64,000 nt of DNA from Pseudomonas alcaligenes (GTDB lineage Bacteria; Pseudomonadota; Gammaproteobacteria; Pseudomonadales; Pseudomonadaceae). Where the stretch lies: assembly GCF_014490745.1 (NCBI RefSeq), contig NZ_LZEU01000001.1:3127501-3191500 (forward strand), written 5' to 3'. The position numbers were made by a program, and so were the translations under genes. Each line of letters starts with the position of its first letter. Position 1 is the first letter of the stretch. The notes beneath the pieces were generated by a model, which was not told the DNA's origin, searched no databases, and was given only the letters and a program-made list of their open reading frames with translations. Positions 10,818 to 21,273 of the stretch are shown here, piece after piece.

Positions 10818-11426
10818 ATGCTCAAACTAACGCCGCGCCAAGCTGAAATCCTCTCCTTCATCAAGCGTTGCCTGGAAGACAACGGCTACCCGCCCACCCG
10901 CGCCGAGATCGCGCAGGAACTGGGCTTCAAGTCGCCCAACGCGGCCGAGGAGCACCTCAAGGCCCTGGCCCGCAAGGGTGCCATCGAGATGACTCCGGGC
11001 GCCTCCCGTGGCATCCGCATCCCCGGCTTCGAACCGGCCAACGAGGAAGACGGCCTGCCGATCATCGGCCGCGTGGCTGCCGGCGCCCCAATCCTGGCCC
11101 AGCAGCACGTGGAAGAGTCCTGCAAGATCAATCCGGAATTCTTCCATCCCAAGGCCGACTACCTGCTGCGCGTACGCGGCATGAGTATGAAGGACATCGG
11201 CATCTTCGACGGCGACCTGCTGGCCGTGCACACCACCCGCGAGGCCCGCAACGGCCAGATCGTGGTGGCGCGAATCGGCGACGAGGTCACGGTCAAGCGC
11301 TTCCAGCGCAACGGCAGCAAGGTGCAGCTGATTGCCGAGAACCCCGAGTTCGCCCCGATCGAAGTCGATCTGGAAGAACAGGAACTGATCATCGAAGGTT
11401 TGAGTGTTGGCGTGATCCGTCGCTAA
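10818..11426 (+). CDS. lexA: SOS repressor LexA
   Basis: 202 residues. N-terminal winged helix ([13 protein letters not shown], residues 4-16; [13 protein letters not shown]) and C-terminal S24 self-cleaving domain. The cleavage site is Ala88-Gly89 in RVAAGAP; the catalytic dyad is Ser123 (RGMSMKD) and Lys160 (VTVKRF). Represses DNA-damage genes until RecA filaments trigger self-cleavage. The ATG at 10818 is chosen because it gives MLKLTPRQ and lies just after the two SOS boxes; a long upstream in-frame extension crosses the operators and is not coding. sulA follows after 35 nt and should be co-regulated. Confidence 0.97.
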   Translation: MLKLTPRQAEILSFIKRCLEDNGYPPTRAEIAQELGFKSPNAAEEHLKALARKGAIEMTPGASRGIRIPGFEPANEEDGLPIIGRVAAGAPILAQQHVEESCKINPEFFHPKADYLLRVRGMSMKDIGIFDGDLLAVHTTREARNGQIVVARIGDEVTVKRFQRNGSKVQLIAENPEFAPIEVDLEEQELIIEGLSVGVIRR

Positions 11427-11461
11427 CGTGATTCGCCACTAAAGGTCTTAAGGAGAGCTTC

Positions 11462-11929
11462 ATGCAGTTCCCGCAGTCGCTGAATCGTTCGCAACTTCCG
11501 CTGTTTGAAGCCTTTCTTGGCCAGACCATGGCACCGCTGCTGGGTGATGCGGTCGAGCTGCCCTGGGTCGAGGCCGAGCCGTTCAGCGAGCTGAGCCTGT
11601 CCGGCTCGCTCGGCCATTGCCGCCACCTGCTCGGCCCGGTACTGCGCGAACTCAGCCATAACCAGAATGCCCGCTGGCTGACCCTGATCGCCCCGCCCGC
11701 CAGCCTGACCACGGCCTGGCTGCGCAATACCGGACTCAACCTGGATCGCCTGCTGGTGCTGCAGCCACGCCCCGGGCAGAGCGCCCTGGAACTGGCCAGC
11801 GAAGCCCTGCGCCTGGGCCGCAGCCACACCGTGGTCAGCTGGATCCAGCTGCAACCCGGCCAGCGCCACAGCCTCAGCGCCGCCGCCCGCCTGGGCTCGG
11901 CACAGAGCCTCAACATTCGCCTGGACTGA
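11462..11929 (+). CDS. sulA: SOS-induced cell division inhibitor SulA
   Basis: 155 residues, SulA/ImuA-type fold. SulA binds FtsZ and blocks septation while DNA damage is repaired. Visible features: RecA-like core with LTLIAPPASLTTAWLR near residues 77-92 and VVSWIQLQPG near 122. Location immediately downstream of lexA (35 nt, ribosome site AAGGAG seven bases before the ATG) is the usual pseudomonad arrangement and places it under the lexA SOS boxes. Followed by a stem-loop. It is shorter at the C-terminus than ImuA proteins, which favours SulA. Confidence 0.88.
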   Translation: MQFPQSLNRSQLPLFEAFLGQTMAPLLGDAVELPWVEAEPFSELSLSGSLGHCRHLLGPVLRELSHNQNARWLTLIAPPASLTTAWLRNTGLNLDRLLVLQPRPGQSALELASEALRLGRSHTVVSWIQLQPGQRHSLSAAARLGSAQSLNIRLD

Positions 11930-11934
11930 AACGA

Positions 11935-11960
11935 CAACGCCCCGAAATCGGGGCGTTGTA
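11935..11960 (+). terminator. Stem-loop after lexA-sulA
   Basis: Ten-bp stem CAACGCCCCG / CGGGGCGTTG with loop AAAT at 11935-11958. The T-run after it is weak (TACTTATTG), so termination may be partial. Confidence 0.6.
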
Positions 11961-11997
11961 CTTATTGCGTGGCGCTCACTGCCGCAGGCGCAAGTTC

Positions 11998-12231
11998 TCA
12001 GTGCAAGACGCGGGGCTGATCGTCCGGCTCCAGCTCCCCTTCGGCCAGGCGGCCGGCCATCTGCACACCGACATTGAGCATGGCCTTGGCCACTTCGACG
12101 TGATAGCCCTGTAGGAAGGCCTTGGCATCTTCGGAGAAGTCCAGGGTCACCAGCACACCTTCGTCTTCGGCGCGACGCAACGCAATACGGCCGTCAGGCA
12201 GCTCGATGATTTCTAGGAAGGATGTGGGCAT
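11998..12231 (-). CDS. Conserved hypothetical protein, 77 aa
   Basis: Small acidic soluble protein of 77 residues starting MPTSFLEIIELPDGRIALRR. No signal peptide or membrane segment. The N-terminal half reads as a beta-rich module, followed by a helix (AKAFLQGYHVEVAKAMLNV). I recognise it only as a gene kept between sulA and topA in pseudomonads. It has its own ATG at 12231 and converges on sulA. No function can be assigned. Confidence 0.75.
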   Translation of the reverse strand: MPTSFLEIIELPDGRIALRRAEDEGVLVTLDFSEDAKAFLQGYHVEVAKAMLNVGVQMAGRLAEGELEPDDQPRVLH

Positions 12232-12298
12232 GGCAGGGTCTCCGATCAGGCCGCCTAGTGTACCAGCCAGAAACGCCCCACCCTAGCCCATCCATCCT

Positions 12299-12817
12299 TC
12301 AGCATTCGCTGAGGGATTCGCGAAAGCGCAGCACCAGTTGCTTGAGCTGTTGACGCCAGGCCTCCAGCTCGGTACGCGCCAGCGCTGCCGGCGCCTCCTC
12401 AACACTGACTGCTTGGATCAGCGGCAGGCGCGGGTCGACCTTGGCCGTCGGCGGCGCCTGCGGCGGTCGGAACAGCTCGGCATGGGCCTGCAGCAGCTGC
12501 GCCAGCCAGGTTTCCGGCTGCTGGGCCAGCTCCACCAGCTCGGCCAGTTCCGGGCTCGGCGCAGCCTGCAGCACCTGGGCGTTGAGCAGCAGCTCGACCC
12601 TCGGCGCACCGGCCTCGGCCAGACGGTAGTAACCGGCAATCTCGTGGCACAGTCCCAGTAGCGCACCGTAGAGATGGAACAACACCTCTTCACGACGCAC
12701 CTGCTGCAGTGCCTGGGCATTCACGGCCTGGCCGGCTTCGGCGCGCCCCAGGTCTTCCAGTGCCAGGCCGGCAAAGAAGATTTTCTGGTTGGTGCGGGTA
12801 TACAACTCATGTGCCAT
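12299..12817 (-). CDS. DUF6586-like conserved hypothetical protein
   Basis: 172 residues, predicted soluble and mostly helical, starting MAHELYTRTNQKIFFAGLAL with GGAGG eight bases upstream. A longer reading from 12841 exists but lacks a ribosome site. Many Glu/Gln/Ala-rich helices, no enzymatic motif. It lies 69 bp downstream of the topA stop on the same strand and is a usual neighbour of topA in Pseudomonas. The family name is from memory and uncertain; function unknown. Confidence 0.78.
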   Translation of the reverse strand: MAHELYTRTNQKIFFAGLALEDLGRAEAGQAVNAQALQQVRREEVLFHLYGALLGLCHEIAGYYRLAEAGAPRVELLLNAQVLQAAPSPELAELVELAQQPETWLAQLLQAHAELFRPPQAPPTAKVDPRLPLIQAVSVEEAPAALARTELEAWRQQLKQLVLRFRESLSEC

Positions 12818-12886
12818 GACAACCACCTCCGAACTACGCACAAACCTCCCCGCCAGACTCCTGTGGAACCCGGCAGGGGCAACCGA

Positions 12887-15496
12887 TCAGCCTTTGCTTT
12901 CGACCTTCCACTTGCCGCCGGAGAAGAAGGCGCGCCAGCCGGTGGGCTTGCCGTCCACCTCGCTCTGCACATACTGCTCCTTGGTCCTGCGGCTGTAGCG
13001 GATCACCGCCGGACGGCCTTCCGGATCTTTCTTCGGCGCCTCCAGCAGGAAGTGGTACTTGGGATCGATCTCGTCCTTGTGCGGAATCAGTTCGAGCACC
13101 AGCGGCGCACGGGTCTCGCGGTTCTTGGGGAAGCCGCTGGCGGCGAGGAACAGGCCGGAAGCGCCATCGCGCAGCACGTAGGTGTCATCGACCTTCTCGC
13201 ACTTGAGCTCCGGCATCGGCACCGCATCCATTTTCGGCGGCGCCGCCTCACCACTTTTGAGCAGCTTGCGGGTGTTCTTGCAGGTGCTGTTGGTGCAACC
13301 AAAGAACTTGCCGAAACGGCCGGTCTTGAGCTGCATCTCGCTGCCGCACTTGTCGCACTCCAGACTCGGCCCCTCATAGCCCTTGATGCGGTATTGGCCT
13401 TGCTCGATCTCGTAGCCCGTGCAATCCGGGTTGTTGCCGCAGATATGCAGCTTGCGGGTCTCGTCCAGCAGGTAGGCGTCCATCGCCGTGGCGCAGATCG
13501 GGCAACGATGCTTGTTGAGCAGCACTCGGGACTCGGACTCGCCCTCGTCATCCGCGGCGATCTCGTCGCCCGGAATCAGGTTGATGGTGGCCTTGCAGCG
13601 TTCTTTCGGCGGCAGCGCGTAGCCGGAGCAACCGAGGAATACGCCGGTGGAGGCGGTACGGATCATCATCGGTCGACCGCAATCGCGGCAGGCGATATCG
13701 GTGGGGGTCGGCTGGTTGGCACGCATGCCCTTGTCAGCTTCGCCAGCCACTTCCAGCTTCTTCTTGAAGTCGCCGTAGAACTCGTCGAGCAGGTGCTTCC
13801 AGTCGCGCTCGCCCTGGGCCACATCGTCCAGGTGCTCCTCCATGGCGGCGGTGAAACCGTAGTCCATCAGGTTGGCGAAGCTCTCGTCGAGGCGCTCGGT
13901 GACGATGTCGCCCATCTTCTCGGCGTAGAAGCGACGGTTCTGCACCGCCACGTAACCACGCTCCTGAATGGTCGAGATGATCGCCGCATAGGTAGACGGA
14001 CGGCCAATACCGCGCTTCTCCAGCTCCTTGACCAGGCTGGCTTCGGAGAAGCGCGCCGGCGGCTTGGTGAAGTGCTGGCTGGGGTCGAGCTTGATCAGCT
14101 TGAGCGCTTCGCCTTCGTTCATTTCCGGCAGCACGTCGTCTTCGCCCGGCTTGCTCTGTTGCGGCTGCGCCTTGGTGTAACCGTCGAACTTGAGGATACG
14201 GCCCTTGGCACGCAGCTCGAAGTTGCCGGCAGCCACGCTGACACTGGTGGACAGGTATTCGGCCGGCGGCATCTGGCAAGCGACGAACTGGCGCCAGATC
14301 AGCTCATACAGGCGCTCGGCGTCGCGCTCCATGCCGGAGATCTGGGTCGGGCGCAGATTGACGTCAGACGGACGAATTGCTTCGTGCGCCTCCTGGGCGC
14401 CCTCCTTGCTCGAATACACATTCGGCTTGGCCGGCAGGTACTTCTTGCCGTACTCGCTCTCGATGAAGCCACGCACCATCTCCACGGCGTCGGCCGAGAG
14501 GTTGGTCGAGTCGGTACGCATATAGGTGATGTAGCCGGCCTCGTAGAGACGCTGGGCCATCATCATGGTCTTCTTCACGCCGAAGCCCAGACGGTTGCTG
14601 GCCGCCTGCTGCAGGGTGGAGGTGATATAGGGCGCCGACGGCTTGCTGCTGGTCGGCCGGTCTTCACGCTTGGCGATGCTGTAGCTGGAGGCCTTGAGCT
14701 GCTCCAGAGCAGCCATGGCCTGAGCCTCGTTGACCGGCTTGAACACCTCGCCGCGCTCGCGGGTAACCTCGAAGCGCACGTTGGCCCCCTTGGCGGTACC
14801 CAGATCGGCATGCACTTCCCAGTATTCTTCCGGGACGAAGGCGCGGATTTCCTTCTCGCGTTCCACCACCAGCTTCACCGCCACCGACTGTACGCGGCCG
14901 GCGGACAGGCCACGGGCGATCTTGGCCCACAGCAGCGGCGAGACCATGTAGCCCACGACTCGATCCAAGAAGCGGCGCGCCTGCTGCGCGTTGACCCGGT
15001 TGATGTCCAGCTCACCGGGCTGGGAGAAGGCCTCCTGGATGGCCTTCTTGGTGATCTCGTTGAACACCACGCGCTTGTAGCGGCTGTCGTCACCACCGAT
15101 GGCTTCGCGCAGGTGCCAGGCAATGGCTTCCCCCTCGCGATCCAAGTCGGTTGCGAGGTAGATGGTGTCGGCATCCTTGGCCAGGCGACGGAGTTCCTCG
15201 ATCACCTTTTCCTTGCCCGGGAGGATCTCGTACTTGGCTTTCCAGCCATGCTCCGGATCGACACCCATGCGGGCGAACAGCTGACGCTTGGCCTTTTCCT
15301 TGGGCGACAGGGCCGGTGCCTCGGCAGCCGCAGCCTTGCCACGCTTGGCCGGCTCCTTGCTGGCACTGGCCGAACCGCTGGTGGGCAGGTCACGAATATG
15401 GCCGATGCTCGACTTCACCACGTACTGGTTGCCCAGGTACTTGTTGATGGTCTTGGCCTTGGCCGGGGATTCCACGATGACCAGCGATTTGCCCAT
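12887..15496 (-). CDS. topA: DNA topoisomerase I
   Basis: 869-residue type IA topoisomerase that relaxes negative supercoils. TOPRIM domain at the N-terminus with Glu9 (VIVESPAKA) and the D117-L-D119-R-E121 metal motif; catalytic Tyr325 in [10 protein letters not shown]; toroidal clamp; then a C-terminal region with three four-cysteine zinc ribbons (starting near [16 protein letters not shown] and CDKCGSEM) and a final basic segment. Residues 40-65 are a low-complexity Ala/Lys linker, also seen in the enterobacterial enzyme. Length matches the family (about 865). Monocistronic or followed by the DUF6586-like gene. Confidence 0.97.
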   Translation of the reverse strand: MGKSLVIVESPAKAKTINKYLGNQYVVKSSIGHIRDLPTSGSASASKEPAKRGKAAAAEAPALSPKEKAKRQLFARMGVDPEHGWKAKYEILPGKEKVIEELRRLAKDADTIYLATDLDREGEAIAWHLREAIGGDDSRYKRVVFNEITKKAIQEAFSQPGELDINRVNAQQARRFLDRVVGYMVSPLLWAKIARGLSAGRVQSVAVKLVVEREKEIRAFVPEEYWEVHADLGTAKGANVRFEVTRERGEVFKPVNEAQAMAALEQLKASSYSIAKREDRPTSSKPSAPYITSTLQQAASNRLGFGVKKTMMMAQRLYEAGYITYMRTDSTNLSADAVEMVRGFIESEYGKKYLPAKPNVYSSKEGAQEAHEAIRPSDVNLRPTQISGMERDAERLYELIWRQFVACQMPPAEYLSTSVSVAAGNFELRAKGRILKFDGYTKAQPQQSKPGEDDVLPEMNEGEALKLIKLDPSQHFTKPPARFSEASLVKELEKRGIGRPSTYAAIISTIQERGYVAVQNRRFYAEKMGDIVTERLDESFANLMDYGFTAAMEEHLDDVAQGERDWKHLLDEFYGDFKKKLEVAGEADKGMRANQPTPTDIACRDCGRPMMIRTASTGVFLGCSGYALPPKERCKATINLIPGDEIAADDEGESESRVLLNKHRCPICATAMDAYLLDETRKLHICGNNPDCTGYEIEQGQYRIKGYEGPSLECDKCGSEMQLKTGRFGKFFGCTNSTCKNTRKLLKSGEAAPPKMDAVPMPELKCEKVDDTYVLRDGASGLFLAASGFPKNRETRAPLVLELIPHKDEIDPKYHFLLEAPKKDPEGRPAVIRYSRRTKEQYVQSEVDGKPTGWRAFFSGGKWKVESKG

Positions 15497-15589
15497 GGAT
15501 TGGAGAATTCCTGAAAACTAAATAAAAGGAAGAATAAGAGGCGGGAGCCTATCAAGGCACCGCTATATATAGTGGCTGCCGAGTCGCGG

Positions 15590-15844
15590 TCAAGCGCGGG
15601 TTCCCACAGCCCCCTGCCCGATCAACGCCGGTTCGGCCTCGATCAGAGCAAAGCGCGGGACTGTCTCGCCGTCCAGTTCGACCGTGCCACAGAACATCTC
15701 CAGCGGCCGTACCCACAGGCCGAACTCGCCATAGAGCGCCTGATAGACCACTACCCATTCCTCGGTTTCCGAGTGCTGCGCGGTACCGAATACACGGTAC
15801 TGCGGGCCTTTGTAGTGACGGTAGAGTCCGGGTTGCAGCTGCAT
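15590..15844 (-). CDS. DUF1653 domain protein
   Basis: 84 residues starting MQLQPGLYRHYKGPQYRVFG, the hallmark of the DUF1653 family (small globular proteins of unknown role). The ATG at 15844 has AGGAG seven bases upstream, which decides it over the in-frame ATG at 15850 that overlaps this ribosome site. Lies between topA and fadA, same strand as both, and after the fadA terminator. Function unknown. Confidence 0.85.
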   Translation of the reverse strand: MQLQPGLYRHYKGPQYRVFGTAQHSETEEWVVVYQALYGEFGLWVRPLEMFCGTVELDGETVPRFALIEAEPALIGQGAVGTRA

Positions 15845-15857
15845 AAACATTCTCCTG

Positions 15858-15887
15858 AAAAACAAAAACCGGGGCACTAGGCCCCGG
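15858..15887 (-). terminator. Rho-independent terminator after fadBA
   Basis: Stem CCGGGGC / GCCCCGG at 15869-15887 with loop ACTAG. Read leftward it is followed by TTTTTGTTTTT, so it ends the fadBA transcript. Confidence 0.88.
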
Positions 15888-15905
15888 CTTCTGTATCCCG
15901 AACGC

Positions 15906-17111
<1,206 letters not shown>

Positions 17112-19259
17112 TTAACCGAAGAACTTCTGGCCCTTGGCGGCCATTTCACGAAGCTTGGCGGTCGGGTGGTACAGGCCGCCCAGGTCGGCATACTTGTCGG
17201 CCAGGGCGACGAACTCGGCGACACCGATCGAATCGATGTAACGCAGAGCACCACCGCGGAAGGGAGGGAAGCCGATACCGTAGATCAGGCCCATATCGGC
17301 CTCAGCTGCGGTCTCGACAATGCCGTCTTCCAGGCAACGAACGGTTTCCAGGCACAGCGGGATCATCATGAAGTTGATGATGTCTTCGTCGGTCAGCTCG
17401 CGCTGCTCCTTGACGATGGACTTCAGCAGCTCGTAGGCGACCGGGTCGGAGACTTTCTTCGGCTTGCCGCGCTTGTCGGTCTCGTAGGCGTAGAAGCCCT
17501 TGCCGTTCTTCTGACCCAGGCGATCGGCCTCGTACATCACGTCGACGGCAGTCTTGCCTTCCACGGCCATACGATCCGGGAAACCTTCGGCCATCACGTC
17601 ACGGCCGTGGTGGCCGGTGTCGATGCCGACCACGTCGGACAGGTAAGCCGGGCCCATGGGCCAGCCGAACTTCTCCATGATCTTGTCGATGCGCACGAAG
17701 TCGACACCGAATTCCAGCAGCTTGGAGAAGCCGCCGAAGTACGGGAACAGTACGCGGTTGACCAGGAAGCCCGGGCAGTCGTTGACCACGATCGGGTTCT
17801 TGCCCATCTTCTTGGCGTAGGCCACGGTAGTGGCAACGGCCACGTCGCTGGACTTCTCGCCACGGATCACTTCCACCAGCGGCATCATGTGCACCGGGTT
17901 GAAGAAGTGCATGCCGACGAAGTTTTCCGGACGCTTGAGGGCCTTGGCCAGCAGGCTGATGGAGATGGTGGAAGTGTTGGAAGCCAGGATGGCGTCTTCA
18001 CGCACCACGCCTTCCACTTCAGCCAGCACGATCTGCTTGACCTTCGGGTTCTCGACTACGGCTTCGACGACGATGTCGACGTTGCCGAAATCACCGTAGG
18101 ACATGGTCGGGCGAATGGCATTGAGGGCTTCAGCCATCTTGGCCGGGGCCAGACGGCCCTTCTCGACGCGCTTGCCGAGCAGCTTGGAAGCTTCGCTCAG
18201 ACCCAGCTGGATACCCTCTTCGCGGATATCCTTCATCAGGATCGGGGTGCCTTTGGAGGCGGACTGGTAGGCGATACCGCCCCCCATGATGCCGGCGCCG
18301 AGAACGGCAGCCAGTTTCACGTCACGGGCGATCTCGTCGTGCTGCTTGGCCTTCTTCTTCAGCTCCTGGTCATTCAGGAACAGACCGATCAGGCTCTCGG
18401 CAACCGAGGTCTTGGCCAGTTTGACGAAGCCAGCGGCCTCGACTTCCAGGGCCTTGTCGCGACCGAAGTTGGCGGCTTTCTGGATGCTCTTGATGGCTTC
18501 GACCGGAGCCGGGTAGTTCGGGCCGGCCTGGCCAGCCACGAAACCTTTGGCGGTTTCGAAGGACATCATCTGCTCAATGGCGTTGAGCTTGATCTTTTCC
18601 AGTTTCGGCTGACGCTTGGCTTTGTAGTCCAGCTCGCCGGAGATGGCGCGCTGAACCAGATCCAGAGCGGCTTCCTTGAGCTTGTCGGCCTTGACCACGG
18701 CATCAACGGCACCGGCTTTCAGAGCGTCGGCAGCCTTGGCTTCCTTGCTCGAAGCGATCCACTCGATGGCGTTGTCGGTACCGATCACACGCGGCAGGCG
18801 TACGGTGCCGCCGAAGCCCGGATAGATGCCCAGTTTGACTTCCGGCAGGCCGACTTTGGCGCTTTCGCTCATGACACGGTAGTCACCGGCCAGGCACATT
18901 TCGAAACCGCCGCCCAGGGCGATGCCGTTGATGGCGACCACGGTCGGTACGGCGAGGTCTTCGAAGTCGCTGAAGATCTTGTTGGCTTCGAGGTTGCCGG
19001 CCATCAGCTCTTCGTCGGGCAGCTTGAAGTTGTCGACGAATTCGGTGATGTCAGCGCCGACGATGAATACGTCTTTGCCGCTGGTAACGATTACGCCCTT
19101 GATCGAACCGTCGGCCTTGATGGCGTCGACCGACTGGCGCAGTTCGCTCAGGGTCAGACGGTTGAACTTGTTAACGGACTCACCCTTGAGGTCGAAATTC
19201 AATTCGACGATGCCGCCCTCAAGAGCCTTAACCGTGATGGCTTTACCTTCGTAAATCAT
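17112..19259 (-). CDS. fadB: Multifunctional fatty acid oxidation complex alpha subunit
   Basis: 715 residues. N-terminal enoyl-CoA hydratase/isomerase (crotonase) domain with [14 protein letters not shown] near residue 115; NAD-binding 3-hydroxyacyl-CoA dehydrogenase domain starting at [13 protein letters not shown] near residue 320; two C-terminal dehydrogenase domains ([25 protein letters not shown]). The ATG at 19259 ([10 protein letters not shown]) has GGAG upstream; the longer in-frame reading to 19421 has no ribosome site and gives low-quality sequence. Length equals the known pseudomonad protein. Confidence 0.97.
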   Translation of the reverse strand: MIYEGKAITVKALEGGIVELNFDLKGESVNKFNRLTLSELRQSVDAIKADGSIKGVIVTSGKDVFIVGADITEFVDNFKLPDEELMAGNLEANKIFSDFEDLAVPTVVAINGIALGGGFEMCLAGDYRVMSESAKVGLPEVKLGIYPGFGGTVRLPRVIGTDNAIEWIASSKEAKAADALKAGAVDAVVKADKLKEAALDLVQRAISGELDYKAKRQPKLEKIKLNAIEQMMSFETAKGFVAGQAGPNYPAPVEAIKSIQKAANFGRDKALEVEAAGFVKLAKTSVAESLIGLFLNDQELKKKAKQHDEIARDVKLAAVLGAGIMGGGIAYQSASKGTPILMKDIREEGIQLGLSEASKLLGKRVEKGRLAPAKMAEALNAIRPTMSYGDFGNVDIVVEAVVENPKVKQIVLAEVEGVVREDAILASNTSTISISLLAKALKRPENFVGMHFFNPVHMMPLVEVIRGEKSSDVAVATTVAYAKKMGKNPIVVNDCPGFLVNRVLFPYFGGFSKLLEFGVDFVRIDKIMEKFGWPMGPAYLSDVVGIDTGHHGRDVMAEGFPDRMAVEGKTAVDVMYEADRLGQKNGKGFYAYETDKRGKPKKVSDPVAYELLKSIVKEQRELTDEDIINFMMIPLCLETVRCLEDGIVETAAEADMGLIYGIGFPPFRGGALRYIDSIGVAEFVALADKYADLGGLYHPTAKLREMAAKGQKFFG

Positions 19260-19591
19260 CAACTGATCTCCACGGTATGGAAGCTGAACAGTACACATCG
19301 GAGCCAACCGCCAGGGCTTGCCCGCGGCGCAGCCGCGAGCATAGTCCCAATCGGTGCGACACACCCGCCGACGCGATAATCGGGCTGTATAGGCGCTGCC
19401 GATAGCGGCAAAAACGCTCAATTCATACGCCCGTTTGATTTGGGTGGGCGTACATTCAGTGAAAACCCGACAATTGTCAATTGCCCGTCGCAGGCGCCCC
19501 GAATGGGTGCGGCGTCACAGAATGACCAGAATCACCGTAAAAACCACAAAAGTCCCCAGCCGCTCAGGCTCAGGGCTCTGCAACGGGTTTG
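19260..19591. promoter_or_regulatory. fadBA upstream region with inverted repeat
   Basis: 332 bp without a gene between the leftward hypothetical gene and fadB. It must hold the fadBA promoter. I find no clean PsrA palindrome here. An inverted repeat TACGCCC (19426-19432) / GGGCGTA (19446-19452), arms 13 bp apart, is the only obvious dyad and may be an operator. Confidence 0.45.
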
Positions 19592-20029
19592 TCAGGCAAC
19601 CGCGGCGAGCACCTCCGCGACCCGCTGCAGCGCTTCTTCACCGCCGCGCTCGCCCCAGTACAGGGCCAACATCTGCTGGCTGGCCTCGACCTTGTAGACA
19701 TCCGCCGGCAGCGTGCTCAAGCGCTCCAGCAAGGCCGTATCCGCGCAGGGCTCACGCCACTGGTTGAGCCACTGCCCCGGCGCCGTCTGCCAATAACTCC
19801 AGACATCGCTGCGCCCCGGCCGCCGCGGCCTGTGGTATTGGGCGCAGCTCGGCGGCGGCTCCACTTCCAGCCAGTGCGGCCACTCCTGCTGGCTCAACTG
19901 CATGGCCAGGCCCATGCGCCGCGCGGCCAGGCGCTGGGCCATCTGCCCGCTCTGCCGCCGCGAGGGGCGCAGCCAGACCAGCGGGCTCAAGGCTACAGCG
20001 ATGAGCAATACCACGATCCACCCGGTCAT
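19592..20029 (-). CDS. Membrane-anchored conserved hypothetical protein
   Basis: 145 residues: one N-terminal membrane segment (residues 4-20, WIVVLLIAVALSPLVWL) without a cleavage site, followed by a basic stretch (RPSRRQS) and a soluble Trp-rich domain. The topology of positive residues places the soluble part in the cytoplasm. Conserved in location between fadB and the universal stress gene in pseudomonads as I remember. No family motif recognised. Confidence 0.7.
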   Translation of the reverse strand: MTGWIVVLLIAVALSPLVWLRPSRRQSGQMAQRLAARRMGLAMQLSQQEWPHWLEVEPPPSCAQYHRPRRPGRSDVWSYWQTAPGQWLNQWREPCADTALLERLSTLPADVYKVEASQQMLALYWGERGGEEALQRVAEVLAAVA

Positions 20030-20114
20030 ACCTGTAACACCCCGCAGGAAGCGCCTGTGCTATACGGCAAGGCAGCCATAATCAATGGAAAGATCGCAGA
20101 CCGAGGAGTTCCCC

Positions 20115-20561
20115 ATGCCCTACCAGCACATTCTGATCGCTGTCGACCTGACCGACGAGTGCCATCCCGTCGTCCAACGTGCCCTGGAGATCGCCAGCAG
20201 CAGCGGCGCCCAGGCTTCTCTGGTGCATATCGTCGAGCCGATGGCGATGGCCTTCGGCGGCGACGTGCCGATGGATCTGTCGACCCTGCAGCAACAGCAG
20301 TTCGACCAGGCCCGCGAGCGCCTGCAGAGCTTTGCCGGCGGTTACTCGCAACTGGCCGACGACCACCGTCATCTGGTCTACGGCCAGCCGCGCCAGGAAA
20401 TCCACCGCCTGGCCGAGACCCAGGGCTGCGACCTGATCGTGGTCGGCAGCCATGGCCGCCACGGCTTGGCCCTGTTGCTGGGCTCGACGGCCAATGACGT
20501 CCTGCATGGTGCCCCCTGCGACGTCCTGGCCGTGCGCCTGAAGAAACCGGCGAAAGAGTAG
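20115..20561 (+). CDS. Universal stress protein (UspA family)
   Basis: 148 residues with the Usp fold: start MPYQHILIAVDLTDE, and the ATP-binding loop VGSHGRHGLALLLGSTANDVL near residues 115-138, matching the G-2X-G-9X-G-(S/T) pattern of ATP-binding Usp proteins. Cytoplasmic. The ATG at 20115 has GAGGAG seven bases upstream. Stands alone between two leftward genes, so likely its own promoter. Physiological trigger cannot be read from sequence. Confidence 0.92.
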   Translation: MPYQHILIAVDLTDECHPVVQRALEIASSSGAQASLVHIVEPMAMAFGGDVPMDLSTLQQQQFDQARERLQSFAGGYSQLADDHRHLVYGQPRQEIHRLAETQGCDLIVVGSHGRHGLALLLGSTANDVLHGAPCDVLAVRLKKPAKE

Positions 20562-20566
20562 GCCTC

Positions 20567-21253
20567 CTACTCGCCGCTTTCCCCGGCGCTCATTATCAGC
20601 GGCCGGATCTTCTGCAGCTGGGTCTCCAGAGAGACCGTCATGCTCGACGACATGGAGAAGAAGGTGAGGAAGGCCTTGAGGTTGGAATCACCTTCGCAGG
20701 TGTCGTGAATCCGCTGCCAGAAGGCCTGGTTGACCAGCTGCAGCTGCTGGAACTGCTTGACCAGCCCCTTCAGATCCCAGTCCGGACGGCGCCCCTCGCG
20801 GTAATTGAAGTACTGCCGGGCCAGGTACAGGGAAATGGTGCGCAGGATGAACTCCTGGCTGCTGGCGAACGGCAGATGGTTCTGCGCCATCGGCTTGAGC
20901 TTGCCCAGCACCGGGCAGGCGCTGGTGGCCATGATCACCCCGAGCAGCGAACGCAGCCCTTCTTCCAGACCGACCTGCTTGTTGTACTCGCGCTCCGGGG
21001 TGCGCACCCACACCTGGGCCTTCTTGATGGCCGGCAGACCGTGGAAATCCTCGATCACCCGGTGCAGGTCGACCGCCGCCGGGCAGCGGCTGAATTCGTC
21101 TTTCTTCAGCGGGCAATTGCTGCACTGATGGTGTTCCAGACGCGTCCACTTCGGCGTCGCCTCGGCCTCCTGGGCGTCATACTGCCGATCCAGCTCGATC
21201 CTGTAGCTGAATTGGTGGTTGTCATCCAGGGTGATGCGGTACTCAATCGCCAT
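20567..21253 (-). CDS. Conserved hypothetical protein with N-terminal cysteine cluster
   Basis: 228 residues starting MAIEYRITLDDNHQFSYRIEL. After a short beta-rich start comes a possible metal-binding cluster: His41, His42, Cys44, Cys47 and Cys57, and a further cysteine in SACPV near residue 117. The rest is helical with aromatic-rich segments. I recognise the gene only as a neighbour of uup and the Usp gene (a DUF6901-like family; name uncertain). The ATG at 21253 is chosen over 21277 because homologous starts read MAIEYRI. 20 bp downstream of uup, likely co-transcribed. Confidence 0.75.
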   Translation of the reverse strand: MAIEYRITLDDNHQFSYRIELDRQYDAQEAEATPKWTRLEHHQCSNCPLKKDEFSRCPAAVDLHRVIEDFHGLPAIKKAQVWVRTPEREYNKQVGLEEGLRSLLGVIMATSACPVLGKLKPMAQNHLPFASSQEFILRTISLYLARQYFNYREGRRPDWDLKGLVKQFQQLQLVNQAFWQRIHDTCEGDSNLKAFLTFFSMSSSMTVSLETQLQKIRPLIMSAGESGE

Positions 21254-21273
21254 GCATGTCTCCGACAGGCTCC

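Noticed and set aside
12674..15514. 946-codon open frame on the plus strand
   Set aside because: Antisense to topA; compositional shadow.
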